Positions 15,219 through 24,149 of a stretch of DNA of 35,362 nt are shown in pieces. The stretch is from contig NZ_JAAIMY010000032.1 in NCBI RefSeq assembly GCF_013300825.1, forward strand, positions 1 through 35,362, read 5' to 3'. The notes under the pieces were generated by a model, which did not search any database, was not told where the DNA came from, and saw nothing but the letters and a program-made list of their open reading frames with translations. Made by a program: the position numbers and the translations under genes. The first letter of the stretch is position 1, and every line of letters begins with the position of its first letter. Source of the stretch: Blautia wexlerae (lineage in GTDB: Bacteria; Bacillota; Clostridia; Lachnospirales; Lachnospiraceae).

Positions 15219-15254
15219 AAAAGGAGCATCAGCCCCCTTAGCGATACTCCTTTT
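15219..15254 (-). terminator. Terminator of the NlpC/P60 hydrolase gene
   Basis: The stem AAAAGGAG(C)ATC / GAT(A)CTCCTTTT with a 12-base loop, followed by TTTT on the minus strand, 37 bases after the stop at 15291. Confidence 0.85.
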
Positions 15255-15290
15255 CAACCCCTATAAATTTAATTATTTATACTAATTTAA

Positions 15291-16730
15291 TTACACCAGT
15301 CTTCTTACAGAAACAATCGTTCTGTATGCTGCGTTATCACTGATCTTAATACCATCCACAGAATTGGATGCGTGAACGATGCGTCCATTACCCATATAGA
15401 TTGCTACATGTCCACCATAACAGATCAGATCACCTGGCTGTGCATCTGCATAGGATACTTCTGTACCGGCATTCTGCTGTTCATAAGAAGTTCTTGGAAG
15501 ACTTACTCCAAAATTCGCATATACACTCTGTGTAAATCCCGAACAGTCAGCACCACCTGTAAGGCTTGTACCTCCCCATACATATGGATTACCGACAAAC
15601 TGTGTCGCATAATCTACTACAGAAGATCCTGAACCGGAACCAGATGATGAAGAGCTGTCTGAGTCAGATGACTGCTCACTTTCATAATCTTCTGCTGAAA
15701 CTGTATTATCAGAGTCAATCACATTACCATACTCATCATATTCTACATCATCAGAAGTTCCTGCATTGTCAACAATATCTCCATTTTCATCATATTCCAC
15801 ATCATCTTCTGATTCATCTTCGTAATCAGAATCCTCATCAACGTTCTCTATCTCGTTTCCGTCCTCATCATATTCTGCATTCCCTTCATCTTCTGATTCA
15901 GACTCCTGTTCCTGCTCTGCGGCTTCTGCAGCAGCAGCTTCCTCTGCTGCCTGTCTTGCTGCCTCTTCCTCAGCCTGACGTCTTGCCTCTTCCTCAGCTG
16001 CAATTCTCTCAGCTTCCAGCCTCTGAATCTCCGCTGTCTGTTCTGCTAACAGGTTTGCATATTCTGTTGCCTGCTGCTGTGCATATGCAATCTCATTCTC
16101 ATAATCAGCTGATTCAGATTTCTTCTGATCGATCTGACACTGAAGATCATAGGACTGCTGTTCATAAGAAGCCTTCATCTCCTCCAGTTCTGCTTTGTCA
16201 GATTCATACTGTGTCTTTAAGTTATTTACTTCATTGATAGTATTTACATATTTGTCAAGATTCTTTCTGTCCTGCTCATACATCTGCTGTGTATTCTCAG
16301 CACGTGTCAGAAGCTCACTTAAATCTTCTGAGTTGAGCATCATCTGAAACCAGGCTGCATCACCGCCCTGCTCATATAAAGCCTGAATACGCAGCTTCAT
16401 GCTCTCATACTGTTTATCTCTTGCTTTCTGTGCCTTGCCCAGATCCTGCTTTGTTTTAATAATCTCTACTTCTTTATTATCGATATCTCCTTTCAGAGTA
16501 TCAATAGAAACCATAACACTTACAAGATTGGAATCCAGTTCGGAAATCTCATTCTCAAGCTGTGATTTCGCATATGCAAGCTCATCCATTCTGGAATAAG
16601 TTGCATCAAGCTGCTGACTTGTGATCGCCTGCTCTTCTCTCAATTCATCCTCTCTTGAAGCACTTACACTAACAACCTGTGATGCACTCATCAGTAGTGC
16701 TAATGTAAGACACACAATTCTTTTCTTCAT
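15291..16730 (-). CDS. Secreted NlpC/P60 peptidoglycan hydrolase with coiled-coil N terminus
   Basis: A 479-residue secreted hydrolase of PcsB/CwlO-like layout. The signal peptide is MKKRIVCLTLALLMSASQVV, cut near VSA-SRE. A long coiled coil covers about residues 28-265, ending in an EAERIAAEEEARRQAEEEAA stretch. An acidic linker of imperfect (V)EYDE-G-(N/D)-I/V repeats spans 280-345, then a Ser/Gly run. The NlpC/P60 domain (371-479) has catalytic Cys396 (GGADCSGF), His441 (YGGHVAIY) and His453 (RIVHASN), so it should cleave stem-peptide bonds in the wall. Coiled-coil proteins of this type are usually switched on by FtsEX; no ftsEX is in view. It is a single gene with its own promoter (TTGCGT-N17-TAATAT) and terminator. 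Confidence 0.94.
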   Translation of the reverse strand: MKKRIVCLTLALLMSASQVVSVSASREDELREEQAITSQQLDATYSRMDELAYAKSQLENEISELDSNLVSVMVSIDTLKGDIDNKEVEIIKTKQDLGKAQKARDKQYESMKLRIQALYEQGGDAAWFQMMLNSEDLSELLTRAENTQQMYEQDRKNLDKYVNTINEVNNLKTQYESDKAELEEMKASYEQQSYDLQCQIDQKKSESADYENEIAYAQQQATEYANLLAEQTAEIQRLEAERIAAEEEARRQAEEEAARQAAEEAAAAEAAEQEQESESEDEGNAEYDEDGNEIENVDEDSDYEDESEDDVEYDENGDIVDNAGTSDDVEYDEYGNVIDSDNTVSAEDYESEQSSDSDSSSSSGSGSGSSVVDYATQFVGNPYVWGGTSLTGGADCSGFTQSVYANFGVSLPRTSYEQQNAGTEVSYADAQPGDLICYGGHVAIYMGNGRIVHASNSVDGIKISDNAAYRTIVSVRRLV

Positions 16731-16801
16731 GAATTCTCACCCTCGTAACATTTTCTTTCTATATCTTAATGTTTTTGCAATATCTAAGTTAATTCTCATA
16801 C

Positions 16802-16830
16802 ATATTAACACATCATAATCAAAAACGCAA
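16802..16830 (-). promoter_or_regulatory. Promoter of the NlpC/P60 hydrolase gene
   Basis: TTGCGT (16825-16830), 17 bases and TAATAT (16802-16807) on the minus strand. Directly upstream an inverted repeat AGGATTAAT ... ATTAATCCT (about 16830-16878) flanks 30 AT-rich bases and may be a regulator site. The rest of the gap 16731-17085 holds only the leader and the next terminator. Confidence 0.65.
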
Positions 16831-17029
16831 GGATTAATTACTATAAATTTTATATTTCTGTAACATTTATTAATCCTTTTGTTATTCTTCGCGTTTCTTT
16901 CTACAATTCAGACATATTTCATTTCATGTCTGTAATAATTTTGACGCAGGACAAAGATATCCGATGCGGGACTTCACGCTATGATAGACCTGATTGTTTG
17001 CATTGTTTTACAAAATACTATAAAACGCT

Positions 17030-17064
17030 AAAAAGAAGCAGCCTCCTCATTCGAAAGCTGCTTC
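17030..17064 (-). terminator. Terminator of the wall-binding hydrolase gene
   Basis: A perfect 8-bp stem GAAGCAGC/GCTGCTTC, then five Ts on the minus strand, 22 bases after the stop at 17086. Confidence 0.85.
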
Positions 17065-17085
17065 AATTTCTTAACTATTCACTTT

Positions 17086-18558
17086 TCAGCCAAACAAATC
17101 CGCCAGAATCTGGTCTGCTGTCATATTCAGATAACCATCCGGATCAGAAAGCGTATTTCTGTTCCATCTCAGATAATTACCTCTTCTAATATAATTACCT
17201 GATGAAGTATGATAATCATACTTGGTAAATCCAGGATATCTTGACATATATTTCTGTGCCAGTGCAATTGCCTGACTTGAATAAGCACCAGACGGAGTAG
17301 GAGTACCTGCAATCTGGACACCTGCATTTGGTGTAGAATGTACGATTACCGCACTCTTATCCTCACACTGTCCAAGGATAATCCAGGTATGTCCACTGTC
17401 ATATCCCACATCTCCAGGGTATACAGTCCAGTCATCACTTGCAAGATTTGCCTGGGTCAGAATACTTCCCCATCCCATAGACTGATAATAAGAACCAATC
17501 TCTCCGGAAACTACCGTATATCCGCTTCCTACACCTGACTTGCTCTGCATTACCTGATATGCTGACCATCCTACAAAACCAGAGCAGTCAAAACCTTTCG
17601 CACGGTTTGCTGTACTGAGGTCTCTGTAATTATTATAATCATAACTGCTGCTCTGACTGTTATAGAAATCAGTCATTGTCTGACTTGTACCTTTTCTTGT
17701 GGAATCATTCCATCCACCGCCCCATACATACAGAGCCTGTCCAACTGGCTGCAATGCACCGGCAAGATAATTCTTAATTGTTCTGGAACCTGTCGGATTT
17801 GTGGTATTGCTCAGTACACCATTAGAATTAAAGTGATATTTCTGTCCATCAATAGTTACATCACCAACAGCCATAACACCCGTTTCTTCATCAAAGTAAT
17901 ACTTATTCGCTCCGATAGTAGTCCATCCCACTGCCATTTTACCACTGCCAGTATTGAAATAATAATTTTTTCCATCGATTGTCTGGAATCCTTTTGCCAT
18001 GACTCCATCTTCTTTTTCAAAATATCTGTACTCATTACTGGTATTTTTCGTCCATCCGGTCAGCATATAACATGCACTTGTAAAGTATCTGGTATTTTCC
18101 TTTTTGTCTGTAAGGAATGTTTTGCACGCTGCCACACCAGAGTTACTGTAAAAATAATATTTCTTTCCCTTCAATGTCAGCCAGCCGGTCTTCATAAATC
18201 CAGTAGACGGCTCAAAATATCTCTTCTGCTCCTTGGAATCAGTCAGCCAGCCAGTCATCATAACTCCCGCCGTTTTACTGAAATATCTCTTTCTGCCTTT
18301 ACTGTCAGTCGCCCAGCCTTTTACCTGAACACCTGTTGATTTATTAAAATAATATTTCTTACCGTTAAGTTCCAGCCATCCTTTCTGTTTAGAACCGTCT
18401 TTGTTTATGTAGTATGATTTTCCGTTAATAGTTACAAAACCGGTTTTAGTCGCCGCCTGCGCATTCACTGTAGAAAAGCCAGCAGAAATCCCCACAGCAA
18501 AAAGCATCAGAAACAAAAGCACTCCCCAGATTTTAAGTTTCCTGTTTACGTTTTGCAT
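17086..18558 (-). CDS. Secreted wall-binding-repeat protein with C-terminal NlpC/P60-like domain
   Basis: A 490-residue exported protein. A signal peptide (hydrophobic KIWGVLLFLMLFAVG, cut near AQAATKTG) is followed by about ten choline/cell-wall-binding-type repeats (residues 38-250), each ~20 residues with a GKxYYFNxxxG core and a GW position. Residues 265-490 hold a cysteine peptidase of the NlpC/P60 kind: Cys325 (KGFDCSGFVGW), His390 (YDSGHTWIIL) and probably His407 (VIVHSTPN). It should bind teichoic acids or surface glycans and cleave peptidoglycan peptides. Several repeats are degenerate (residues 145-165 carry two unusual cysteines). It is a single gene with a promoter at 18704-18732 and a long hairpin in its leader. 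Confidence 0.93.
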   Translation of the reverse strand: MQNVNRKLKIWGVLLFLMLFAVGISAGFSTVNAQAATKTGFVTINGKSYYINKDGSKQKGWLELNGKKYYFNKSTGVQVKGWATDSKGRKRYFSKTAGVMMTGWLTDSKEQKRYFEPSTGFMKTGWLTLKGKKYYFYSNSGVAACKTFLTDKKENTRYFTSACYMLTGWTKNTSNEYRYFEKEDGVMAKGFQTIDGKNYYFNTGSGKMAVGWTTIGANKYYFDEETGVMAVGDVTIDGQKYHFNSNGVLSNTTNPTGSRTIKNYLAGALQPVGQALYVWGGGWNDSTRKGTSQTMTDFYNSQSSSYDYNNYRDLSTANRAKGFDCSGFVGWSAYQVMQSKSGVGSGYTVVSGEIGSYYQSMGWGSILTQANLASDDWTVYPGDVGYDSGHTWIILGQCEDKSAVIVHSTPNAGVQIAGTPTPSGAYSSQAIALAQKYMSRYPGFTKYDYHTSSGNYIRRGNYLRWNRNTLSDPDGYLNMTADQILADLFG

Positions 18559-18586
18559 ACATACCTTCCTTTTCTTTTTTCGTTAT

Positions 18587-18657
18587 CAGAGTGTATCTGA
18601 AAAGTATGAATCGTGGGTATCGCTCTGATATCTCACATACTTCTCAGATACACTCTG
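18587..18657 (-). promoter_or_regulatory. Long hairpin in the 5' leader of the wall-binding hydrolase
   Basis: Arms 18587-18608 and 18636-18657 match over 22 bases with one mismatch and a 27-base loop. The stem ends ~28 bases before the start codon and lies inside the transcript predicted from the promoter at 18704-18732. No T-run follows, so it is not a typical terminator. It could protect the mRNA, gate ribosome access or be a leftover of a mobile repeat. Confidence 0.65.
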
Positions 18658-18703
18658 AGGTTTTACAAGGTTTTTTACAATGTTGTTACGTTTCTATGAC
18701 CCT

Positions 18704-18732
18704 ATTATATTACACTTTAAATAACCCGTCAA
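18704..18732 (-). promoter_or_regulatory. Promoter of the wall-binding hydrolase gene
   Basis: TTGACG (18727-18732), 17 bases and a perfect TATAAT (18704-18709) on the minus strand. The leader is ~140 bases and contains the 22-bp hairpin. The remainder of the gap 18559-18909 holds the ddh terminator. Confidence 0.85.
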
Positions 18733-18784
18733 CAGACAAGTAAAATTCTGTTAAATATTCACTAATTTTTCACAGTCTGTTCCA

Positions 18785-18824
18785 TAAAAAAAGAGACAAA
18801 GTCCACAAATACTTTGTCTCTTTT
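18785..18824 (-). terminator. Terminator of ddh
   Basis: The stem AAAAGAGACAAAGT / ACTTTGTCTCTTTT with an 8-base loop is followed by seven Ts on the minus strand, about 85 bases after the ddh stop. Confidence 0.88.
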
Positions 18825-18909
18825 CACAAAATCACACTGTGAAATATAACCTGTATATCTGTTTTCTCTTTATTTTTTCAGCAGACAGAATATCATCTTA
18901 TATCCCTGA

Positions 18910-19896
18910 TCACAGCAGATGCTTTCTTAATTCAGCCCCGTCAGCAGCACATAAATAAGCAGGTGCCACATCAAATACTGTCTTCGCACCGCTCTGTCCT
19001 TCTTTATTCATGCGATATGCAGCTCTTGCATATGCAACAAGTACAGAAGAAGTAAACTCCGGATTAGAATCCAGTTTCAGACTGTATTCGATCACGTGAC
19101 TGTTCTCATTATTCCATCCTGTTTTTCCGGAACGGATCACAAAACCGCCATGCGGGATTCCACTGTGATCACGCTTCAGTTCTTCTTCCGAAATGAAGTG
19201 TACAGTTGTGTCGTAATCTGAGAAATAATTCGGCATAGTCTTAATGTCGTTCTCGATCTGTGCCAGATCTGCACCTTCCTCTGCAACTACAAAGCATTCT
19301 CTTGTATGTTTCTGTCTTGTTGTAAGATCTGGATTCTCTCCGTTTCTTACTGCTTCCAGTGCCGCTTCAACAGGAATTGTATACTGTTTTGCGTCTTTTA
19401 CACCTTTAATACGGCGTACTGCATCTGAATGTCCCTGGCTTACACCCTTGCCCCAGAATGTGTAATCTTTTCCGTTTGTAAGAATTGCATTTGCGTAAAG
19501 ACGGTTCAGTGAGAACATTCCCGGATCCCAGCCTACTGAAATAATACCGATATGACCGCTTCCTTTTGCTGCCGCATCTACTGCATCAAAATGTTCCGGA
19601 ATTCTTGCATGTGTATCAAAGCTGTCAATTACGTTAAACATCTTTGCATATTCCGGTGTCTGTTTCGGAAGATCTGTTGCGCTTCCACCACAGATGATAA
19701 GAACGTCAATCTTATCTTTCATTTTCTCAGCATCACTAACAGAATATACTGTTGCTGTCTCTGTAAGAATCTTAACGGTTTCCGGAGCACGACGTGTAAA
19801 TACAGCCACAAGTTCCAGATCCGGATTATGTTTGATTGCGCACTCTACACCACGGCCAAGATTACCGTAGCCCAAAATACCAATACGAATACTCAT
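18910..19896 (-). CDS. ddh: meso-Diaminopimelate D-dehydrogenase
   Basis: A 328-residue NADPH-dependent enzyme that makes meso-diaminopimelate in one step from tetrahydrodipicolinate, ammonia and NADPH, supplying lysine and peptidoglycan. The N-terminal Rossmann motif is GILGYGNLGRGVE. Typical family blocks are VIDSFDTHARIPEHF, ISVGWDPGMFSLNRL and FWGKGVSQGHSDAVRRIKGV, plus a C-terminal substrate domain; length fits the family (~326). It is a single gene with its own promoter and terminator. The start ATG 19896 follows a GGAGGAAA site. Its presence suggests the dehydrogenase route to DAP operates here. Confidence 0.95.
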   Translation of the reverse strand: MSIRIGILGYGNLGRGVECAIKHNPDLELVAVFTRRAPETVKILTETATVYSVSDAEKMKDKIDVLIICGGSATDLPKQTPEYAKMFNVIDSFDTHARIPEHFDAVDAAAKGSGHIGIISVGWDPGMFSLNRLYANAILTNGKDYTFWGKGVSQGHSDAVRRIKGVKDAKQYTIPVEAALEAVRNGENPDLTTRQKHTRECFVVAEEGADLAQIENDIKTMPNYFSDYDTTVHFISEEELKRDHSGIPHGGFVIRSGKTGWNNENSHVIEYSLKLDSNPEFTSSVLVAYARAAYRMNKEGQSGAKTVFDVAPAYLCAADGAELRKHLL

Positions 19897-19973
19897 TATA
19901 ATTTCCTCCTGTAACCTTTCTTCTGTTATCGCAGCTATTCCTTATTACCACAACTGCGCATTATCACTTTACT

Positions 19974-20002
19974 ATAGTAATATTTTCCATTTTGATTGTC
20001 AA
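19974..20002 (-). promoter_or_regulatory. Promoter of ddh
   Basis: TTGACA (19997-20002), 17 bases and TACTAT (19974-19979) on the minus strand. A perfect 10-base palindrome CCATTAATGG lies just upstream of the -35 (about 20004-20013) and may be an operator. Confidence 0.75.
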
Positions 20003-20049
20003 TCCATTAATGGAAGTTTTATAATCCAGTAACCAGTTTGTTACAAAAA

Positions 20050-20697
20050 TCAACAACAAAATACGCCTCCACCCGGACAGCACAGACTGCATGCCATATT
20101 CGCCAGGCACAGCTTCATACAATAATCATCTCCGCCCGTCGGCATACCTCCAAATGGATTCTGCATCTCCTGATACCAGCTTCCTCCGCCTTCCATCTGC
20201 CGTAAAAGCATCTGATACTGTGCATTGTCCGGCTCCAGACGAATAGCTTCTTTAATATCATTTAAAGCATTTACATTATTTCCAAGTCCCATATTTGCCA
20301 TAGAAGACAGATAATACCACTGTCCGTTTCTCTGTGAAAGTGACTGCAGAACATTCATAGCCTCACGATAATGACCGCTCTGGATATAATTGGCTGCCGC
20401 CTGCCTGCGCATGGCTTCTTCATCCTGATAGCCTGAGTCTGACTGTCCTGAAAATCCGCCAAAACCACCGTAATTATTGCTGCCATAATTTCCGTAACCG
20501 GTTCCCTGCTCTCTTTCCTTCATAATCTGCTCATAAGCCTGCTGAACCTGCTTGAATTTCTCCTCAGCCTGTTCTTTATTCGGATTGTCAATATTTGCAT
20601 CCGGATGATATTTTCTGCTCAGCTTACGATATGCCTTCTTCACTTCCTCATCGGATGCATCTCTGGAAATCCCCAGTGTACTGTACGGATCAATCAT
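20050..20697 (-). CDS. J-domain co-chaperone with TPR-like region and Cys-rich tail
   Basis: A 215-residue DnaJ-like protein. The J-domain covers residues 1-70 ([20 protein letters not shown], with the essential HPD in RKYHPDAN), so it should stimulate a DnaK-type chaperone. A Gly/Asn-rich linker ([16 protein letters not shown]) follows. Then comes a helical region like two TPR units ([40 protein letters not shown]). The last 25 residues contain seven cysteines ([19 protein letters not shown]) and could bind metal or be modified. ATG 20697 has a GGGGAGAGAG site and matches the J-domain start. It overlaps the upstream gene by 8 bases, so the two are translationally coupled. It lacks the central zinc domain of true DnaJ. 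Confidence 0.93.
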   Translation of the reverse strand: MIDPYSTLGISRDASDEEVKKAYRKLSRKYHPDANIDNPNKEQAEEKFKQVQQAYEQIMKEREQGTGYGNYGSNNYGGFGGFSGQSDSGYQDEEAMRRQAAANYIQSGHYREAMNVLQSLSQRNGQWYYLSSMANMGLGNNVNALNDIKEAIRLEPDNAQYQMLLRQMEGGGSWYQEMQNPFGGMPTGGDDYCMKLCLANMACSLCCPGGGVFCC

Positions 20698-21535
20698 TCT
20701 CTCTCTCCCCTGATTCTTTTCTCTTCTTATGAATTGCCTCAAACCGGCACCATACTCCTGAGTAAAGAATATTTCTCAAAATATCAGTGTATTTTATAAT
20801 AGGAAGCTTCTCAAACTCCCTGCAGGTCTGTGCCATCATCATGATCAGAATCTGACGTACCTGCTCATCGAACCCTTCTATTATATATTGTTCTGAAAAA
20901 GGATTGTAATTTTTATTTTTTATATCCTCTTCCACATCATCATATGCATCCAGAAGATAAATAAATTTACCAAGGAAAAATCCCATTCTGCGCAAAGTGT
21001 CTTCCCACACATCCTGCTTCCATGCAAAAATCTCTTCCATAATTTTCCCAAAGCAGCCCGCCATTTTGTCAATATCTTTTTCTCCGGATTTCTCCATCTC
21101 AGACAGTTCACCGAGAAGTTTCTGTATTCTTCGGGATTTATCCGGATATTCCTGATCCAGCTTTTTTACTTTCCCCTGAAGAATTTTTGAATAACCAAGA
21201 GCAGTTATTTTTTTCTCATCCTCCCAGTCATCCCGGCATTTATAATAAGCAAGGAGCACATTCATATCTGCTGCATATCCGGTCACTGTATTTCTTCTGA
21301 CAGGCTGTCTGTGAACCGGATGAATCACACATCTGGTAGTTCCCTTCTGCATGGGCGGCTCATAAAGCGCACTGAGAAGAATCACAACAAACGTCATATC
21401 ATAAGTCAGTGAAATCTGACCTGATATCCCATATTTGCTTTTAAGTTCTCTGCAAAGTCCACAGTAAAAGGATCTGTACAGATCAAAATCCTTAAACTTG
21501 ATTTCCGGCTTATTCATTACCACATAACCAAACAT
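20690..21535 (-). CDS. DUF5685 family protein
   Basis: A 281-residue, mostly helical, soluble protein of the uncharacterised DUF5685 family. The opening [20 protein letters not shown] and [17 protein letters not shown] (CX2C) is the family signature. Further on, [20 protein letters not shown] is an Asp-rich helix that recalls the metal-binding helices of polyprenyl-synthase-fold enzymes, though I see no second matching motif. There is no signal peptide. It lies between a zinc-ribbon membrane protein and a J-domain protein, which suggests a small chaperone- or metal-related module. ATG 21535 follows a GGAGGA site. The function is unknown. Confidence 0.85.
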   Translation of the reverse strand: MFGYVVMNKPEIKFKDFDLYRSFYCGLCRELKSKYGISGQISLTYDMTFVVILLSALYEPPMQKGTTRCVIHPVHRQPVRRNTVTGYAADMNVLLAYYKCRDDWEDEKKITALGYSKILQGKVKKLDQEYPDKSRRIQKLLGELSEMEKSGEKDIDKMAGCFGKIMEEIFAWKQDVWEDTLRRMGFFLGKFIYLLDAYDDVEEDIKNKNYNPFSEQYIIEGFDEQVRQILIMMMAQTCREFEKLPIIKYTDILRNILYSGVWCRFEAIHKKRKESGEREND

Positions 21536-21588
21536 AGTTCCTCCAGCCCATAGCTTATGATGATCTGCCAGAGCGTGTTGGCAGCAAA

Positions 21589-21999
21589 TCAGCGTCTTTT
21601 AATAAACTTCTCATGACATTTCGGACATTCAATCTCTACCTTCTGTCCTTTTCCTCTGGGAATACGTATCTTCTGTCCACATCCAGGGCAGGTATAGATA
21701 TGATGGGTTTTTCTCTGCTCCATCATATTTTTCTCTCTGTTAAACTGGCTGCGGATTTTCTGAGTATATCCCAGATATTTCTGATTTTCCGCATATCGTG
21801 CAGAGATATTTCTGGAAAGTATTCTGAAATATGTATAAATGATAAGAATAAATCCAACTGTATCCAGAATACCTCCGGCGGCATTTTGCCTCAGAAAAGA
21901 ACCCACAACAATGACGAAAAGTGCCACACCAAGAATAAATCTTGAAAGATTATCCACTCCATAGCGTCCCTGCATGAATCTGTTTAGCTTGTCTTTCAT
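21589..21999 (-). CDS. Small membrane protein with C-terminal zinc ribbon
   Basis: A 136-residue protein with two hydrophobic segments (about residues 18-36, FILGVALFVIVVGSFL, and 42-58, GGILDTVGFILIIYTYF). A basic helix follows, then a zinc ribbon: CPGCGQKIRIPRGKGQKVEI ending in CPKCHEKF, two CX2C knuckles. The ribbon probably faces the cytoplasm. ATG 22026 is possible, but ATG 21999 has an AGAGGTAG site at good distance and is preferred. It is first in a three-gene unit with the DUF5685 and J-domain genes (gap 53 bases). No specific function is known. Confidence 0.85.
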   Translation of the reverse strand: MKDKLNRFMQGRYGVDNLSRFILGVALFVIVVGSFLRQNAAGGILDTVGFILIIYTYFRILSRNISARYAENQKYLGYTQKIRSQFNREKNMMEQRKTHHIYTCPGCGQKIRIPRGKGQKVEIECPKCHEKFIKRR

Positions 22000-22071
22000 T
22001 AAACTACCTCTTTTTATTATTTGCAATACATTTTGTTTTCTGTTCTGATAAATTGAATTATTTGCAGGATT

Positions 22072-22581
22072 TTATTCTCTGACAAGAACTTTCAGGATTT
22101 CAGCAATATACATGGTATGGTAATCTTTCTGCGGATACCACTTGCTGTCATTTTCTCCGGCATCAAAGCATTCCGGTTTAATCTCATCATGATACATTTT
22201 TTTGCAGACCATGATCATGTCAGCTTCTTCAATTCCTGTTGTTTTGTCTGTAAAGTAAGGAGTCAGTCCTGCTTCCTTAATCTTATTATCCGCATCTTTT
22301 CCTGAAACCTTTCCGCAATAATTTAATGCCTTGCGATACTCTTCTCCCAGAACAGAAATTGTAAATGTATCTTCCCTGTCCACAAATTCCTTGGTGTATC
22401 TCTGAGGACGGATATATACAGTCACTGCGTTCTTTCCCCACATAACACCCATTGCCCCCCAGCTTGCTGTCATGGTATTGCATTTCTCCTCATTTCCTGC
22501 TGTGATCAGCAGCCATTCCTTTCCAATCTTTGTAAATGGATTCATTGTCAGTTCTTCTGCCTTTACTTCTTTAAAACTCAT
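22072..22581 (-). CDS. Flavin reductase-like (FMN-binding split barrel) protein
   Basis: A 169-residue protein of the flavin reductase-like split-barrel family. The N-terminal block NPFTKIGKEWLLITAG and KCNTMTASWGAMGVMWGKNAV match the FMN-contacting region, followed by VYIRPQRYTKEFVD and FTISVL. Members bind FMN and act as NAD(P)H flavin reductases or as electron carriers; the substrate cannot be told. It lies downstream of the rRNA methyltransferase by 120 bases and is probably a separate unit. The stop is followed by no obvious terminator. Start ATG 22581 has a GGAAATATT-type site, weaker than its neighbours. Confidence 0.88.
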   Translation of the reverse strand: MSFKEVKAEELTMNPFTKIGKEWLLITAGNEEKCNTMTASWGAMGVMWGKNAVTVYIRPQRYTKEFVDREDTFTISVLGEEYRKALNYCGKVSGKDADNKIKEAGLTPYFTDKTTGIEEADMIMVCKKMYHDEIKPECFDAGENDSKWYPQKDYHTMYIAEILKVLVRE

Positions 22582-22701
22582 AATAATATTTCCTCTCTTT
22601 CTTTATTCTCAAACATCCGAAATCCTCTGCTACAGAAATCCCTGTTTTCTCAAAAATCTTATCGTGCAAGTACACTCTGGCTCTGATATCGTATTATATA
22701 A

Positions 22702-23904
22702 TTATCTGTCATTGCATACCTGGAAGATATAGAACTTCAGATAATAAGACTCATCTGCCGCCCACAGGATTGGATGATCCGGTGCCTGTGTCCTGTATTC
22801 TACCTGGCGAAGTCTCTTATGTACATTCTTTGCCGCCTGTCCGATGGTTTTGGTAAATAATTCATAATCCATAAAATGAGAACAGGAACAGGTTGCAAGA
22901 AAACCTCCGTCTTTTACCAGTTTCATGGCACGCAGATTAATTTCCCTGTATCCTTTTACTGCATTCTTAATAGAATTTCTGGATTTAGTGAATGCCGGAG
23001 GATCAAGAATCACAACATCAAATTTCTCACCCTTTTCTTCCAGTTCTGGAAGCAGTTCAAAAACATCTTCACAGATAAATTTCACACTGTCAGATAAACC
23101 ATTCAATGCCGCATTGGCTGTTGCCTGATCTACCGCCAACTGAGATGCATCCACACCGGTTACACTTTCAGCACCTGCAATTCCGGCATTCAGTGCAAAG
23201 GAACCTGTATGTGTAAAGCAGTCCAGAACTTTCGCACCTTTGCAAAGCTTCTGGATTGCCAGTCTGTTATACTTCTGATCCAGGAAAAATCCTGTCTTCT
23301 GTCCGTCCTTTACATCAACTTCATATTTTACGCCATTTTCTTCAATCTGCACAAGCGTTGGAAACTCCGGTCCGATAAAACCTTTAACCATTTCCATTCC
23401 TTCCTGTTTGCGCACCTTCACATCACTTCTCTCGTAAACACCCCTGACCGTGATTCCATCCTCTGCCAGAACTTTCTTAATAAGCTCTACGATCGTTTCT
23501 TTAAAACGATCAATTCCCAGTGCCAGTGACTGAACTACCAGCACATCTGAAAATTTGTCCACTACAATTCCCGGAAGAAAATCTGCTTCTGCGAAGATCA
23601 GACGACAACATCCTGTATCTACCACCTTCCTGCGGTACTCCCATGCATCACGTACACGCTTCTCCAGAAATTCTTCGTTAATCTCAACATTTTCATCTCT
23701 TGTCATAAGACGTACTGTGATTTTAGAATTGGTGTTGATAAACCCTCTTCCCATGGGATATCCGTCAAAATCATGGATAAGTACTATATCTCCATTCTCG
23801 AAATTCCCCATGACTGAATCTATCTCATTATCAAAAATCCACATTCCGCCGGATTTCAGAAGCCTTCCTTCTCCCTTTTTCAAAGTTACTACTGCCATTC
23901 CCAT
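22702..23904 (-). CDS. rlmI: Class I SAM-dependent 23S rRNA methyltransferase (RlmI-like)
   Basis: A 400-residue protein with the three-part layout of RlmI: an N-terminal PUA-type RNA-binding domain (1-75, GGMWIFDNEID), a central domain (80-190) and a C-terminal Rossmann methyltransferase. Motif I is LDCFTHTGSFALNAGIAGA, motif II is GVDASQLAVDQA, motif IV is VILDPPAFTKSR, and the active cysteine is in ATCSCSHFMD. RlmI makes m5C in 23S rRNA in E. coli; the exact target base here is inference. Start ATG 23904 has a GAGGAG site 8 bases upstream. It is a single gene, and its 3' end reaches a short gap with no clear terminator. Confidence 0.92.
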   Translation of the reverse strand: MGMAVVTLKKGEGRLLKSGGMWIFDNEIDSVMGNFENGDIVLIHDFDGYPMGRGFINTNSKITVRLMTRDENVEINEEFLEKRVRDAWEYRRKVVDTGCCRLIFAEADFLPGIVVDKFSDVLVVQSLALGIDRFKETIVELIKKVLAEDGITVRGVYERSDVKVRKQEGMEMVKGFIGPEFPTLVQIEENGVKYEVDVKDGQKTGFFLDQKYNRLAIQKLCKGAKVLDCFTHTGSFALNAGIAGAESVTGVDASQLAVDQATANAALNGLSDSVKFICEDVFELLPELEEKGEKFDVVILDPPAFTKSRNSIKNAVKGYREINLRAMKLVKDGGFLATCSCSHFMDYELFTKTIGQAAKNVHKRLRQVEYRTQAPDHPILWAADESYYLKFYIFQVCNDR

Positions 23905-24090
23905 TCGTATTTCTCCTCATGTTCTTTCTACATTCGTAACAATTCCACAAAATAATGCGTTCAAATCGAACAACAAGACTTCACCTTCTGATAGTCCAGT
24001 GTACCGACAGGTTAATTGCCTGTAATATTTTACAGATTTGCTATAATCACATTATTTTATCACATTCATTTCATTTTTTCCATACATAAC

Positions 24091-24135
24091 GAAAAGCAGC
24101 CGACGAAATCACAAAAATTTCACCAACTGCTTTTC
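24091..24135 (-). terminator. Terminator of the DUF1002/acetyltransferase unit
   Basis: The outer stem GAAAAGCAG / CTGCTTTTC encloses an inner GAAAT/ATTTC pair, with a short T-rich tail on the minus strand. It is 15 bases after the acetyltransferase stop and looks bidirectional. Confidence 0.6.
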
Positions 24136-24149
24136 ACTGCTATCACTTT

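Noticed and set aside
15566..16237. 223-codon plus-strand ORF rich in His, Leu and Gln
   Set aside because: It is an antisense shadow of the acidic and coiled-coil repeats of the NlpC/P60 hydrolase. Its composition reflects repeat codons, not a protein.
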